Assembly: GCA_002687025.1 (NCBI GenBank)
Contig: NYZG01000145.1
Span: 1 to 8,472, forward strand
Direction: 5' to 3'
Length of the DNA: 8,472 nucleotides
Source: Candidatus Poribacteria bacterium
Lineage (GTDB): Bacteria > Poribacteria > WGA-4E > GCA-2687025
The position numbers and the translations under genes are program-made. Shown here one piece after another: positions 1 through 6,593 of the stretch; position 1 is the stretch's first letter; each line of letters starts with the position of its first letter. The notes beneath the pieces were generated by a model. It saw nothing but the letters and a program-made list of their open reading frames with translations, searched no databases and had not been told where the DNA came from.

Positions 1-1581
1 CCCGGGGACATCGGGGCCGGGTACGCGCCCTCCAACCGCTTCCCGAATCCGTGGCCCGGCGGATGGTGGCGCATCGGGGACATCGTCGAGTACGAACTCG
101 CGGCCGCGAGGTCGCTGCTCGGGACGCTTTCGCGTGAGCCGGAACGGTGGCTGCGCGGCGCGCTCAATGTGTCGCAACGCGCCATCGCCAACGGCGAACA
201 CGATTCGCCCCATGCCTGGCTCATCACTACGGACAACCGCGACCGCGATGCCGTCAGGCGTCTGCTGGCCACCCTCATGCACGGGGGAGTGGACGTCGAA
301 GTGGCGGAGGAGGAGTTCGTCGCGGACGACCTGACGTATCCTGCTGGAACGCTCGTCGTGCGCCGCGCGCAGCCGTATGGCGCCTACGCGAAGGACCTGA
401 TGGAAGTGCAGCGCTACCCCGACGGCCCGGCCCCATACGACGTTTCCGGCTGGACGCTACCGATGCTTCTCGGCGTGCGGCGCGTGGAGGCGGTGCGCGC
501 CCTCACGGTGGAAACGCGCGCTCTACGCACGGTCGAGGCGGCGCTGGCCGCGCTTCCGACGCCGACCCCCACAGAGCTTCCCTGGCCCTCGGTCGACGGC
601 GACGACACGGACGGAACACGCCGACTGTTCCGCGCTCTGACCAGGGGTCTGCCGGCCCGCCTCGTCACAGAGGCGCCCTCCGACGACGCGTTGGGGCAGT
701 GGGTGTTCACAGGCGACGCCGGTCGCGATGCGCTGCCCGACGCGGGCCCCGCGACGTCCGTGGACGGGGAATACAGCGTCGAGGCCGTCGGCGTGACGTT
801 CCCACGCATCGGCGTATACGCGCCGTGGACCGCGAGCATGGACGAAGGCTGGCTGCGCTGGACGCTCGACTACTGCGAGGTCCCGTACCGACGGATTCGC
901 AACGAGGCCGTCCGCGCGGGACGGCTGAACGACCATCTGGATGTGCTGATACTGCCGAGCGTCTCGTCGTCAACGCTCCGCGACGGTCGCGCCGAAGGCG
1001 ACGTGTTCTCACGCTTCACGGGCGGGCTCGAGCCGGAGGGCTCGGTAGCGATAGAGGAATTCGTGCGAGCCGGGGGTACGCTCATCGCGTGCGATCAGGC
1101 GGCGGACTTCGCCATCGCTCTGTTCGGGATGGAGCTAGAGAACGCCGTCGGAGACGGGGAGGATCGCTTCCGTTGCCCGGGGTCGATTCTGCGCACCGTC
1201 CCGGCGCCGGATTCGCCTTGGACGGTGGGTTTCCCGGCGTCCCAGCCGGTCTATTTCTCCAACTCTCGCGCGTACGTCCCGCTGCCCGACGCCACGGATC
1301 CTGACCACGGCGATGACGTGGTCGGCGAGGCGTTGCTCACGTATCCGAAGAGCGGGATACTCCTCTCCGGGTGGGCGAGCAACGCCAAGAAGATCGCGGG
1401 CGCCTCGGCGTGGCGACGCCTGCGTATCGGCGACGGCCAGGTCCATCTGCTCGGGTTCCGTCCGCACTACCGCAGTTGGTCGCAGACGACGTTCAAGGCG
1501 CTGTTCCGCGCGATACTCCTCCCGGCCGAGCCGCAGGTCGGCAGTTTCACGTGGCACGCGCGCGACGCCGCGGGCGAGTGA
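1..1581 (+). CDS. M14-family zinc carboxypeptidase-like protein, C-terminal part (5' end outside window)
   Basis: The frame is open from the first base to TGA at 1579-1581 (526 residues visible), so the GTG at 169 is an internal codon and not a start. The first residues are the end of an M14 catalytic domain of the large bacterial type: FPNPWPGGWWRIGDIVEYEL at residues 14-33. The zinc ligands and most active-site residues lie upstream and cannot be judged. Residues about 70-165 match the segment that follows this domain in such proteins (YPAGTLVVRRAQPYGAYAKD near 113-132, then YDVSGWTLPMLLGV near 146-159). Residues about 268-510 look like the GATase1-like domain of these peptidases: IGVYAPW near 270, DVLILPS near 314, GGTLIACDQAADFAI near 358-372, GFRPHYRSWSQTTFKALF near 485-502. 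That domain lacks a clear Cys-His-Glu amidotransferase site, so it is probably structural or ligand-binding. Any signal peptide would be upstream. Family assignment is firm; substrate is unknown. Confidence 0.86.
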   Translation, partial: PGDIGAGYAPSNRFPNPWPGGWWRIGDIVEYELAAARSLLGTLSREPERWLRGALNVSQRAIANGEHDSPHAWLITTDNRDRDAVRRLLATLMHGGVDVEVAEEEFVADDLTYPAGTLVVRRAQPYGAYAKDLMEVQRYPDGPAPYDVSGWTLPMLLGVRRVEAVRALTVETRALRTVEAALAALPTPTPTELPWPSVDGDDTDGTRRLFRALTRGLPARLVTEAPSDDALGQWVFTGDAGRDALPDAGPATSVDGEYSVEAVGVTFPRIGVYAPWTASMDEGWLRWTLDYCEVPYRRIRNEAVRAGRLNDHLDVLILPSVSSSTLRDGRAEGDVFSRFTGGLEPEGSVAIEEFVRAGGTLIACDQAADFAIALFGMELENAVGDGEDRFRCPGSILRTVPAPDSPWTVGFPASQPVYFSNSRAYVPLPDATDPDHGDDVVGEALLTYPKSGILLSGWASNAKKIAGASAWRRLRIGDGQVHLLGFRPHYRSWSQTTFKALFRAILLPAEPQVGSFTWHARDAAGE

Positions 1582-1585
1582 TCCT

Positions 1586-1600
1586 GTTACGCTCGGTAAC
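1586..1600. repeat. Small inverted repeat after the peptidase stop
   Basis: GTTAC-GCTCG-GTAAC is a perfect 5-bp dyad with a 5-nt centre, starting 4 nt after the peptidase stop and 49 nt before the reductase start. There is no following T-run, so it is not a canonical terminator. It could be a weak hairpin, an operator half-site pair or chance. Confidence 0.25.
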
Positions 1601-1632
1601 TCTAGCTGCGCGCGCCACATAGATGGATCGTC

Positions 1633-1642
1633 GAAAGAAGGG
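1633..1642 (+). promoter_or_regulatory. Ribosome binding site that decides the reductase start
   Basis: GAAAGAAGGG is a purine-rich Shine-Dalgarno match ending 7 nt before ATG at 1650. The in-frame ATG at 1623, 27 nt upstream, has only GC-rich sequence without a Shine-Dalgarno match before it. The 1650 start is therefore preferred and removes nine basic residues from the longer reading. Confidence 0.7.
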
Positions 1643-1649
1643 CTTACGC

Positions 1650-2576
1650 ATGGCGGACATACCGGCTGTACCACGTAGACGATGGGGCAAGAGCGAACTT
1701 CAGATTCCCGTCATCCCGTTCGGCACGCAGGGATTCGGCAACAACTTCGGACCCGTGTCCGACGATGAGGCCGTCGCGCTGATCCGACACTCGGTGGACA
1801 TCGGTATCAATCACTTCGACTGCGCGCGCTGCTATGGCGACTCGTTGCGGAAGTTGGGCGTTGCCCTCAAGCGGGGCGCGATAGGGCGCGATGAAGTCAT
1901 CATCAGCGGCCGCCTCTGCTGCCACAGCGCCGCCAAGTGGGGATTCTACGGCGAGGGCGAGGCGGACTACTCCGCTCAGCGCGCCATCGACGACGTGCGC
2001 GATCAGCTCGACATCCTCGGCACGGACCACTTCGATGCCATGCTCATCCACGACCCGGGGCAGATCGAGCCCACGCTCGCGGCCGGCGGAACGCTCGAGG
2101 GCATCAAGCGGCTGAAGGAAGAGGGGCTCATCAACAACGTCGGCTACGGGATGAACCCCCACGACTCGCATCTTGCCGCCATCGAGCGCGGCGATATCGA
2201 CGTCCTGCTGTGCTTCAACGACTACAACCTGCTCCGCTCGACGGCTCAGGAAGACATCCTCCCCGCCGCCGCGGAGAAGGACATCGGCGTGATGAACGGT
2301 TGGTCCATCATGCGCGGCTATCTCACCGGCATCGACCTGTCCGGCCACGATCAGAGCAACGAGGACATCCAGCGCGCGACGAAGATGCGCCAGTGGTGCA
2401 TCGACAACGACGTCAGCATCCTCGCGCTGGCGTTGCAGTATTGCCTCCAGGAAGAGCGCATCCAGGCCAATCCACTCGGCAGCCTGAACGTCGAGCAGTT
2501 GGAGATGAACGCCCGCGCGGTGACGGCGCCACTCCCCGACGGAATCTTCGATCGCTTCTTCGAGCAGGGATTCTAG
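1650..2576 (+). CDS. Aldo/keto reductase family oxidoreductase, 308 aa, with atypical catalytic tetrad
   Basis: This is a TIM-barrel NAD(P)(H)-dependent oxidoreductase of the aldo/keto reductase superfamily, in style close to the sugar 1-dehydrogenase (D-threo-aldose/L-fucose type) branch. Visible signatures are the N-terminal GKSELQIPVIPFGTQGFGN, INHFDCARCYGDSLRKLG with the tetrad Asp57 and Tyr62, ILGTDHFDAMLIHDPG with His134, then GTLEGIKRLKEEGLINNVGYG, and a C-terminal RIQANPLGSLNVEQLEMN in the cofactor-phosphate region. Where relatives have a catalytic Lys (DEVVIATKV-like), this protein reads DEVIISGRL, which puts Arg88 at the Lys position. Cysteines cluster nearby (57-DCARC-61, LCCHS at 89-93). 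The length is normal for the family. Start choice follows the ribosome binding site at 1633-1642; stop is TAG. It lies 68 nt after the peptidase stop on the same strand, so co-transcription is possible. It converges on the sigma/ankyrin gene with a 39-nt gap that holds no convincing terminator. Substrate is unknown; family confidence is high. Confidence 0.9.
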   Translation: MADIPAVPRRRWGKSELQIPVIPFGTQGFGNNFGPVSDDEAVALIRHSVDIGINHFDCARCYGDSLRKLGVALKRGAIGRDEVIISGRLCCHSAAKWGFYGEGEADYSAQRAIDDVRDQLDILGTDHFDAMLIHDPGQIEPTLAAGGTLEGIKRLKEEGLINNVGYGMNPHDSHLAAIERGDIDVLLCFNDYNLLRSTAQEDILPAAAEKDIGVMNGWSIMRGYLTGIDLSGHDQSNEDIQRATKMRQWCIDNDVSILALALQYCLQEERIQANPLGSLNVEQLEMNARAVTAPLPDGIFDRFFEQGF

Positions 2577-2615
2577 GAGCGGACCACGGAGGCTTCGCGG
2601 CCCTGCGGTCAGGCT

Positions 2616-4856
2616 CTACGTGAGCCCGCCGCGTTCCCTCAGCAAGGCCACGACATCGCCGTGCCCCGCGTCGAGCGCCCAGGCTAGCGGCCGCGCCCAT
2701 GCGTCCTCGGGCAGGTTGGGGTCGGCGCCGTGGTCGAGGAGAACCCGGGCCATGGCGAGGCGGCCGGCCTTGGCCGCCTCCGCCAGCGGGGTGCGCCGGT
2801 ATTCGGCCTCAATGGCGTTGACGTCCGCGCCGTGTCCGATTATCGCCTCGGCGAGGCTGACGTGGCCCCCCTCGGCGATGCAGTGCAGCCACGTCTTGCC
2901 GAACCAGTCGCCCAGGTTCGGGTCGATGCCGTGTTCGAAGAGCATGTCGAGGCTCCCCCGCGACTGGGGGAACCGTGCCCCCACGTTGGGCAGAGGTCTG
3001 ATCGCGTCGCGTCGCGTCGAGAGCAATGCGCGCAGCAGATCGGGATCGTCGCGCGCAAACACCTGGGACACGAACACCTCGTTCTCCACGCGCTCGTCGT
3101 CCGACGCCAGCGCGTCGCGTAGTTCCTCGGTGGTCATGTCGTACGGGGCCGGGACGGCGCCATGTTCGCGCAGGATACGCAGCACGTGCTCTCTGCGCGG
3201 CCCTCCCCTGTCGTGCGCGGTGACGATGTGCTGACACGTCCCGGAGGAGTCCACTTCTGCGTTCGGATCCGCGCCGTGAGCGAGCAGCAACTCGACCATC
3301 TCGACATCGGCCCTGCCGCACGCTTCGTGGAGCGCCCGGCCCCGGTTGGCCAGGGCCTCCGGCGCGTTCGGATCGGCGCCTAGCTGCAGGAGGAGCTCCG
3401 CGATGTCGGTGCGCTCGACGCACGCGCAGTAGCACAGGTAGCTGACTCTGGCGGAATCGAGAGTGCGAGCCTTCTCGGGAGTCTCCCCGAGGACGGCCGA
3501 GACGCGGGTGGCATCCGCCTTCATCGTAGCGATGGACAGGTTGTATTCCGCGCCGCGCTCGAGCAGGTGGTCGACGGTCGGCCAGCAGTCCTGTGTCACG
3601 TGCGCCGGCAGGTCCCGGTGGCGCCGGTAGTGATAGTCGCCGTTCATCGCCAGCATCGCGGGAGTCTGGCCGTCGGCGCGCGGCCGGTCGATGGGGGCGC
3701 CGCGGTCGAGGAACGCGTCGATGAGTTCCGGCTGGTGCGTGAGCCCCGCCCAGTGCAAGGCGCTCTGCCCGAGGGCATCGGAGGCCTGCGCGAGCTCGGG
3801 CGTCCCTGTGACGATGGCGTCGACTGCCGCGCGGTCGCGATCCCTGATCGCCTGCGCCAACTCCTCGAACGCCGGGTCGTAGTTGTAGCGTGTCGTCAGC
3901 ACGTCGTGCAATACGCGTCGGACGTCCTCGTACCCGCGTCGCGTCGCCTCCCGCACGAGATCTCGCCACGAGTTGTACATGTACCGCGAGCGCCCAGGCT
4001 CCGCGCCCGCTTCGAGCAGGAGTCGCGCGATGTCGGCGTGCCCTTCCCGCACCGCGAAGTGGATCGGGAACTGGTACCAATACTGGGCGTTCGCGAGCGC
4101 GGGATCCCCGGCCAGGAATTGGCGAACTGTTTCGATGTCCCCGGCCGCGCACGCCTTCATAATCGCCCATGCGTCGCCGCCGTCCACCGGTTCGACGCCG
4201 TACTGGTAGCGCGGCGTCTTCATTGTCTCGGGCTGCGTCAAGCGCGCGACGCGCGTCGCGAATGCCGCGTCCCGAGACGGCGCTCCGTCGTGCAACGTGT
4301 CTCTGACCATGTCCATAAGCCCCTCCTTCAGGCGTTTCCGAGCGGAGTGGAGGCGGTACTTCACAGTTCCCAAGGGAACGTCGAGGAACTGCGCCACTTC
4401 CGCCTGCGTGTACCCCCCGATGTAGTAGAGCGTCGTCGTGACCCGCTCGCCCTCTGGCAGTCGTCGGAGTTCCGCGAGGACGTGGGCGCGGCGCTCGCGG
4501 CGTTCCGCGTTCTCGTGGGGTGTCGGCTCGTCGGATGGGACGTCTCCAGCACGGTCGATCGGAACCGTCTGGACCTGCTTGCCGCGCGTCAGGCGGCTGC
4601 AAGCCCCGACGACGAGGCGGCGCAACCACGCCGCGAACGCGGAGTGATCCCGCAGCTGACCCACGTTCCGCCACGCCTCCACGAACGCGTGCTGAGCGGC
4701 GTCCTCGGCAAGGTGGAAGTCCCCCAGCCTGGCATACGCGTACCCGACGGCCATGTCCTGGAGCTGCGTCACGATCTCGCCAAACGCCCGCGATCGTCGC
4801 GCTGCAGGCGTGGACGCGGACGCGGCTTCGGCTACGAGGGTGCTCAGTTCACGCAT
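2616..4856 (-). CDS. ECF-type sigma-70 factor fused to a C-terminal ankyrin-repeat array, 746 aa
   Basis: This is one uninterrupted frame. Residues about 24-92 form sigma-70 region 2 (FGEIVTQLQDMAVGYAYARL, LGDFHLAEDAAQHAFVEAW, then a basic AFAAWLRRLVVGACSRLTRG). Residues about 123-178 form region 4 with the helix-turn-helix YTQAEVAQFLDVPLGTVKYR and a basic ARKRLKEGL tail. Region 3 and region 1.1 are absent, as in ECF sigmas. A linker (about 180-227) leads to ankyrin repeats up to the C-terminus. Clear repeats are at about 262-289, 364-391, 473-498, 506-533, 653-682 and 687-716; degenerate ones are at 228-256, 329-360 and 395-439; the last repeat at 719-746 is truncated. The hallmark GADPN or GADVN ends occur four times. 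No membrane segment or signal peptide is seen, so it is predicted cytoplasmic. The start is fixed by an in-frame TAG six codons upstream; GGGAGG precedes the ATG with only 3 nt between. No anti-sigma gene is nearby. It is divergent from melA. Domain calls are firm; target promoters and the ankyrin ligand are unknown. Confidence 0.92.
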   Translation of the reverse strand: MRELSTLVAEAASASTPAARRSRAFGEIVTQLQDMAVGYAYARLGDFHLAEDAAQHAFVEAWRNVGQLRDHSAFAAWLRRLVVGACSRLTRGKQVQTVPIDRAGDVPSDEPTPHENAERRERRAHVLAELRRLPEGERVTTTLYYIGGYTQAEVAQFLDVPLGTVKYRLHSARKRLKEGLMDMVRDTLHDGAPSRDAAFATRVARLTQPETMKTPRYQYGVEPVDGGDAWAIMKACAAGDIETVRQFLAGDPALANAQYWYQFPIHFAVREGHADIARLLLEAGAEPGRSRYMYNSWRDLVREATRRGYEDVRRVLHDVLTTRYNYDPAFEELAQAIRDRDRAAVDAIVTGTPELAQASDALGQSALHWAGLTHQPELIDAFLDRGAPIDRPRADGQTPAMLAMNGDYHYRRHRDLPAHVTQDCWPTVDHLLERGAEYNLSIATMKADATRVSAVLGETPEKARTLDSARVSYLCYCACVERTDIAELLLQLGADPNAPEALANRGRALHEACGRADVEMVELLLAHGADPNAEVDSSGTCQHIVTAHDRGGPRREHVLRILREHGAVPAPYDMTTEELRDALASDDERVENEVFVSQVFARDDPDLLRALLSTRRDAIRPLPNVGARFPQSRGSLDMLFEHGIDPNLGDWFGKTWLHCIAEGGHVSLAEAIIGHGADVNAIEAEYRRTPLAEAAKAGRLAMARVLLDHGADPNLPEDAWARPLAWALDAGHGDVVALLRERGGLT

Positions 4857-5020
4857 GTGCCTCCCATCCGGCTATGGGATAGTGCCGATACGCCCGTCGG
4901 ATGGTTGGCCGAATACGCGAATCGCGCGCGATCAGGCCGCATACGCCGGGCTCCCCTCGGCGCGATCGCGTCGTCCATGTCGGGTACGGTGATGCTCGCA
5001 TGTTCGATGTGCACGGGCAT
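4844..5020 (-). CDS. Small ORF (58 aa) with VOC/glyoxalase-like N-terminus; likely gene remnant or leader peptide
   Basis: The frame starts at ATG 5020 with GAGGAGG six nucleotides upstream, the best ribosome binding site on this strand in the region, and ends at TGA 4846-4844. It overlaps the start of the sigma/ankyrin gene by 13 nt in another frame. The first 20 residues, MPVHIEHASITVPDMDDAIA, resemble the first strand and turn of vicinal-oxygen-chelate (VOC, glyoxalase/dioxygenase fold) proteins, which commonly open with IEHv-i-VpDld-Ai. The match stops there: the remaining residues are Arg-rich, have no family look, and I did not find the rest of a VOC domain in the other two frames. It may be the 5' stub of a deleted VOC gene kept as the translated leader of the sigma gene, a short leader peptide that couples translation into it, or a fortuitous frame. 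The similarity is from memory and short, so confidence is modest. Confidence 0.42.
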   Translation of the reverse strand: MPVHIEHASITVPDMDDAIAPRGARRMRPDRARFAYSANHPTGVSALSHSRMGGTCVN

Positions 5021-5026
5021 GGCGCG

Positions 5027-5033
5027 CCTCCTC
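5027..5033 (-). promoter_or_regulatory. Strong ribosome binding site before the small VOC-like ORF
   Basis: GAGGAGG on the minus strand, followed by a 6-nt spacer (CGCGCC) and ATG at 5020. Its quality contrasts with the crowded 3-nt spacing at the sigma start, and suggests ribosomes load here first and may reach the sigma start by coupling. An alternative ATG at 5035 overlaps the site itself and is not preferred. Confidence 0.55.
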
Positions 5034-5064
5034 ATCCCTGCTGGCTCACAGCCTGCTGACCCCC

Positions 5065-5070
5065 ATTGTA
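5065..5070 (-). promoter_or_regulatory. Possible -10 element for the small ORF and sigma/ankyrin gene
   Basis: TACAAT on the minus strand matches the housekeeping -10 consensus TATAAT at five of six positions, in otherwise GC-rich DNA. Transcription from it would begin about 38 nt before the ATG at 5020. No convincing -35 hexamer is found 16-18 nt upstream, so the promoter could depend on an activator or on another sigma, or the match may be chance. Confidence 0.3.
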
Positions 5071-5084
5071 AGACGCCCGAGGTC

Positions 5085-5107
5085 CGGCGGCCCTACCATT
5101 GCCGCCG
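5085..5107. repeat. Inverted repeat in the divergent intergenic region (arms of 7 bp)
   Basis: CGGCGGC and GCCGCCG are perfect complementary arms separated by 9 nt. The dyad lies between the possible minus-strand -10 box and melA. Simple GC arms arise easily by chance in this genome, so a regulatory role is only a possibility. Confidence 0.25.
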
Positions 5108-5134
5108 CGAGGCGCCCTATCTTAGGCTGGTCGA

Positions 5135-5144
5135 GCACCGGTGC
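5135..5144. repeat. 10-bp perfect palindrome upstream of melA, candidate operator
   Basis: GCACCGGTGC is a perfect palindrome centred about 50 nt before the melA start. A poor -10-like TATCTT lies at 5118-5123; if it were used, the palindrome would cover the first transcribed bases, a usual repressor position. No regulator gene for a sugar operon is seen in the window. Confidence 0.28.
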
Positions 5145-5156
5145 GAGGGGATCGTG

Positions 5157-5171
5157 GTCGGGCATCCCGAC
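5157..5171. promoter_or_regulatory. 15-nt inverted repeat just upstream of the melA ribosome binding site
   Basis: GTCGGG-CAT-CCCGAC is a perfect 6-bp dyad with a 3-nt centre, ending 7 nt before the GAGAGG ribosome binding site (5179-5184) of melA. It could act as an operator or fold as a tight hairpin in the mRNA leader. No terminator-like T-run follows. Confidence 0.33.
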
Positions 5172-5189
5172 ATCTGCTGAGAGGCACGA

Positions 5190-6557
5190 ATGAAAATCAC
5201 GTTTATGGGCGCGGGCAGCACGGTATTCGCGAAGAACGTCCTTGGCGACTGCATGTGCGCCGACCCGCTACGCGACGCCGAGATAGCGCTCTACGACGTC
5301 GGCGCCGAGCGCCTGGCCGAGTCGAAGCTCATGCTCGACAACCTCAACAAGAACATCAACGATGGCCGCGCGAGGATATCCGCCTACCACGGCACGGAGA
5401 ATCGCAAAGACGCGCTGCGAGGCGCCAAATACGTCGTCAACGCCATTCAGGTAGGCGGCTACGAGCCGAGCACCGTGATCGACTTCGAGATACCCAAGAA
5501 ATACGGCCTGCGCCAGACCATCGCCGACACCCTTGGCATCGGCGGCATATTCCGCGGACTCCGCACCATCCCGCCGATGCTGGCGTTCGCGCGCGACATG
5601 GAAGACGTGTGCCCGGACGCGTGGTTCCTCAACTACACGAATCCCATGGCGATGGTGACCGGCGCAGTGCTCGAAGGGTCCGACATCAGGGCGGTCGGGC
5701 TGTGCCATTCGGTGCAGGGATGCGCGAGCGGCATCCTGCGCCACCTCGGCATGCGCGACGATGTCGAGAAGCTGCAGTGGAAGATCGCGGGCATCAACCA
5801 TCAGGCGTGGCTGCTGGAGGTCACCGACGACGGCGAGGATCTCTACCCGGAGATCAAGCGCCGCGCCGCCGCCATGAACGAGGAGGCGCGCAAGCCAGGC
5901 GCCAAGAAGCACTACGACATGGTGCGCTACGAGATGATGCGCCACTTCGGCTACTACATCACCGAGTCTTCCGAGCATCTCGCCGAATACCTCCCCTACT
6001 GGATCAGCGACCGCCATCCCGAGCTCATCGAGGAGTTCAACATCCCGCTGGACGAGTACCCGCGGCGATGCGTGAGCCAAATCGCCGACTGGAAAGAGCG
6101 CAGCCAGGACCTCGTGCACGACGCGGACCTGTCCCACTCCCGCACGCACGAATACGGCTCATACATCATGGAGGCGATGGAGACGGACACGCCGCTACAG
6201 ATCGGCGGGAACATCCTCAACAGCGGTCTTATCACGAACCTGCCCTCACGTACGGTGGTCGAGGTGGCGTGCATGGTCGACCGCAACGGCGTCCAGGGGA
6301 CGTACGTGGGAGACCTGCCCGAACAGCTCGCCGCGCTGAACCGCACGAATATCAACCCGCAACTGCTAACAGTCGACGCCGCGCTGAACCGCGACCGCGA
6401 AGCCGTCTACCACGCCGCCATGCTCGACCCGCACACCGGCGCCGAACTGACGTTGGACCAGATCCGCGACCTGTGCGACGAGCTCATCGAGGCCCACGAG
6501 ATGGACGGCATGTTCACCGGCCCAGACGGCGCGCTGCCCGACCACTGGGGCGTGTAG
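5190..6557 (+). CDS. melA: Alpha-galactosidase, glycoside hydrolase family 4 (MelA type), 455 aa
   Basis: GH4 enzymes hydrolyse alpha-galactosides such as melibiose in the cytoplasm by an NAD+-dependent oxidation/elimination mechanism needing a divalent metal (usually Mn2+). The N-terminus is a Rossmann dinucleotide site (MKITFMGAGSTVFAKNVLGD, residues 1-20). AIQVGGYEPSTVIDFEIP (85-102), YGLRQTIADTLGIGGIFRGL (105-124), FLNYTNPMAMVTGA (146-159), GLCHSVQG (170-177) and GINHQAWLLE (201-210) are the family blocks. Cys172 and His204 are the expected metal ligands. FGYYITESSEHLAEYLPY (253-270), PLDEYPRRCV (286-295), NLPSRTVVEV (350-359), PEQLAALNRTNIN (377-389) and YHAAMLDPHTGAELTLD (407-423) continue the match to the end, closely resembling Bacillus-type MelA as I remember it. 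The protein is slightly longer than that relative, with a short extra C-terminal tail (about 438-455). It is intact. Start: ATG with GAGAGG 5 nt upstream. It is divergent from the small ORF and sigma gene, with three dyads in the shared upstream region. An alpha-glucosidase or other GH4 specificity cannot be fully excluded. Confidence 0.93.
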   Translation: MKITFMGAGSTVFAKNVLGDCMCADPLRDAEIALYDVGAERLAESKLMLDNLNKNINDGRARISAYHGTENRKDALRGAKYVVNAIQVGGYEPSTVIDFEIPKKYGLRQTIADTLGIGGIFRGLRTIPPMLAFARDMEDVCPDAWFLNYTNPMAMVTGAVLEGSDIRAVGLCHSVQGCASGILRHLGMRDDVEKLQWKIAGINHQAWLLEVTDDGEDLYPEIKRRAAAMNEEARKPGAKKHYDMVRYEMMRHFGYYITESSEHLAEYLPYWISDRHPELIEEFNIPLDEYPRRCVSQIADWKERSQDLVHDADLSHSRTHEYGSYIMEAMETDTPLQIGGNILNSGLITNLPSRTVVEVACMVDRNGVQGTYVGDLPEQLAALNRTNINPQLLTVDAALNRDREAVYHAAMLDPHTGAELTLDQIRDLCDELIEAHEMDGMFTGPDGALPDHWGV

Positions 6558-6593
6558 GGTACGCCCGCGCGACACGCGCCCGGACGTACACGG

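Noticed and set aside
147..1304. 385-codon plus-strand frame overlapping the peptidase.
   Set aside because: It is Arg-rich shadow translation; the peptidase frame carries the family motifs throughout.
1623..1649. Upstream ATG at 1623 as the reductase start.
   Set aside because: It has no ribosome binding site, and the added nine residues contain the DNA of the ribosome binding site of the better start at 1650.
2612..2626. Hairpin GGCTC-TACGT-GAGCC at the end of the sigma/ankyrin gene, as a bidirectional terminator between convergent genes.
   Set aside because: The stem is only 5 bp, it overlaps the stop codon of the minus-strand gene, and no T-run follows on either strand.
4221..4240. Internal ATG at 4223 (minus strand, MKTPRYQYG) as a start for a stand-alone ankyrin protein.
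   Set aside because: The preceding bases hold no good Shine-Dalgarno (only a weak GAGA), and the sigma part upstream is intact and in the same frame.
2809..4674. 621-codon minus-strand frame inside the sigma/ankyrin gene.
   Set aside because: It is a frame-shifted shadow, very rich in Arg, Gly and Ala, with no domain signature.
3567..5180. 537-codon plus-strand frame opposite the sigma/ankyrin gene.
   Set aside because: It is an antisense shadow of a GC-rich gene: Arg/Val-rich, with no recognisable domain, while the minus strand shows clear sigma and ankyrin motifs.
5268..6149. 293-codon minus-strand frame opposite melA.
   Set aside because: It is an antisense shadow; melA has complete GH4 motifs on the plus strand and the antisense product has none.
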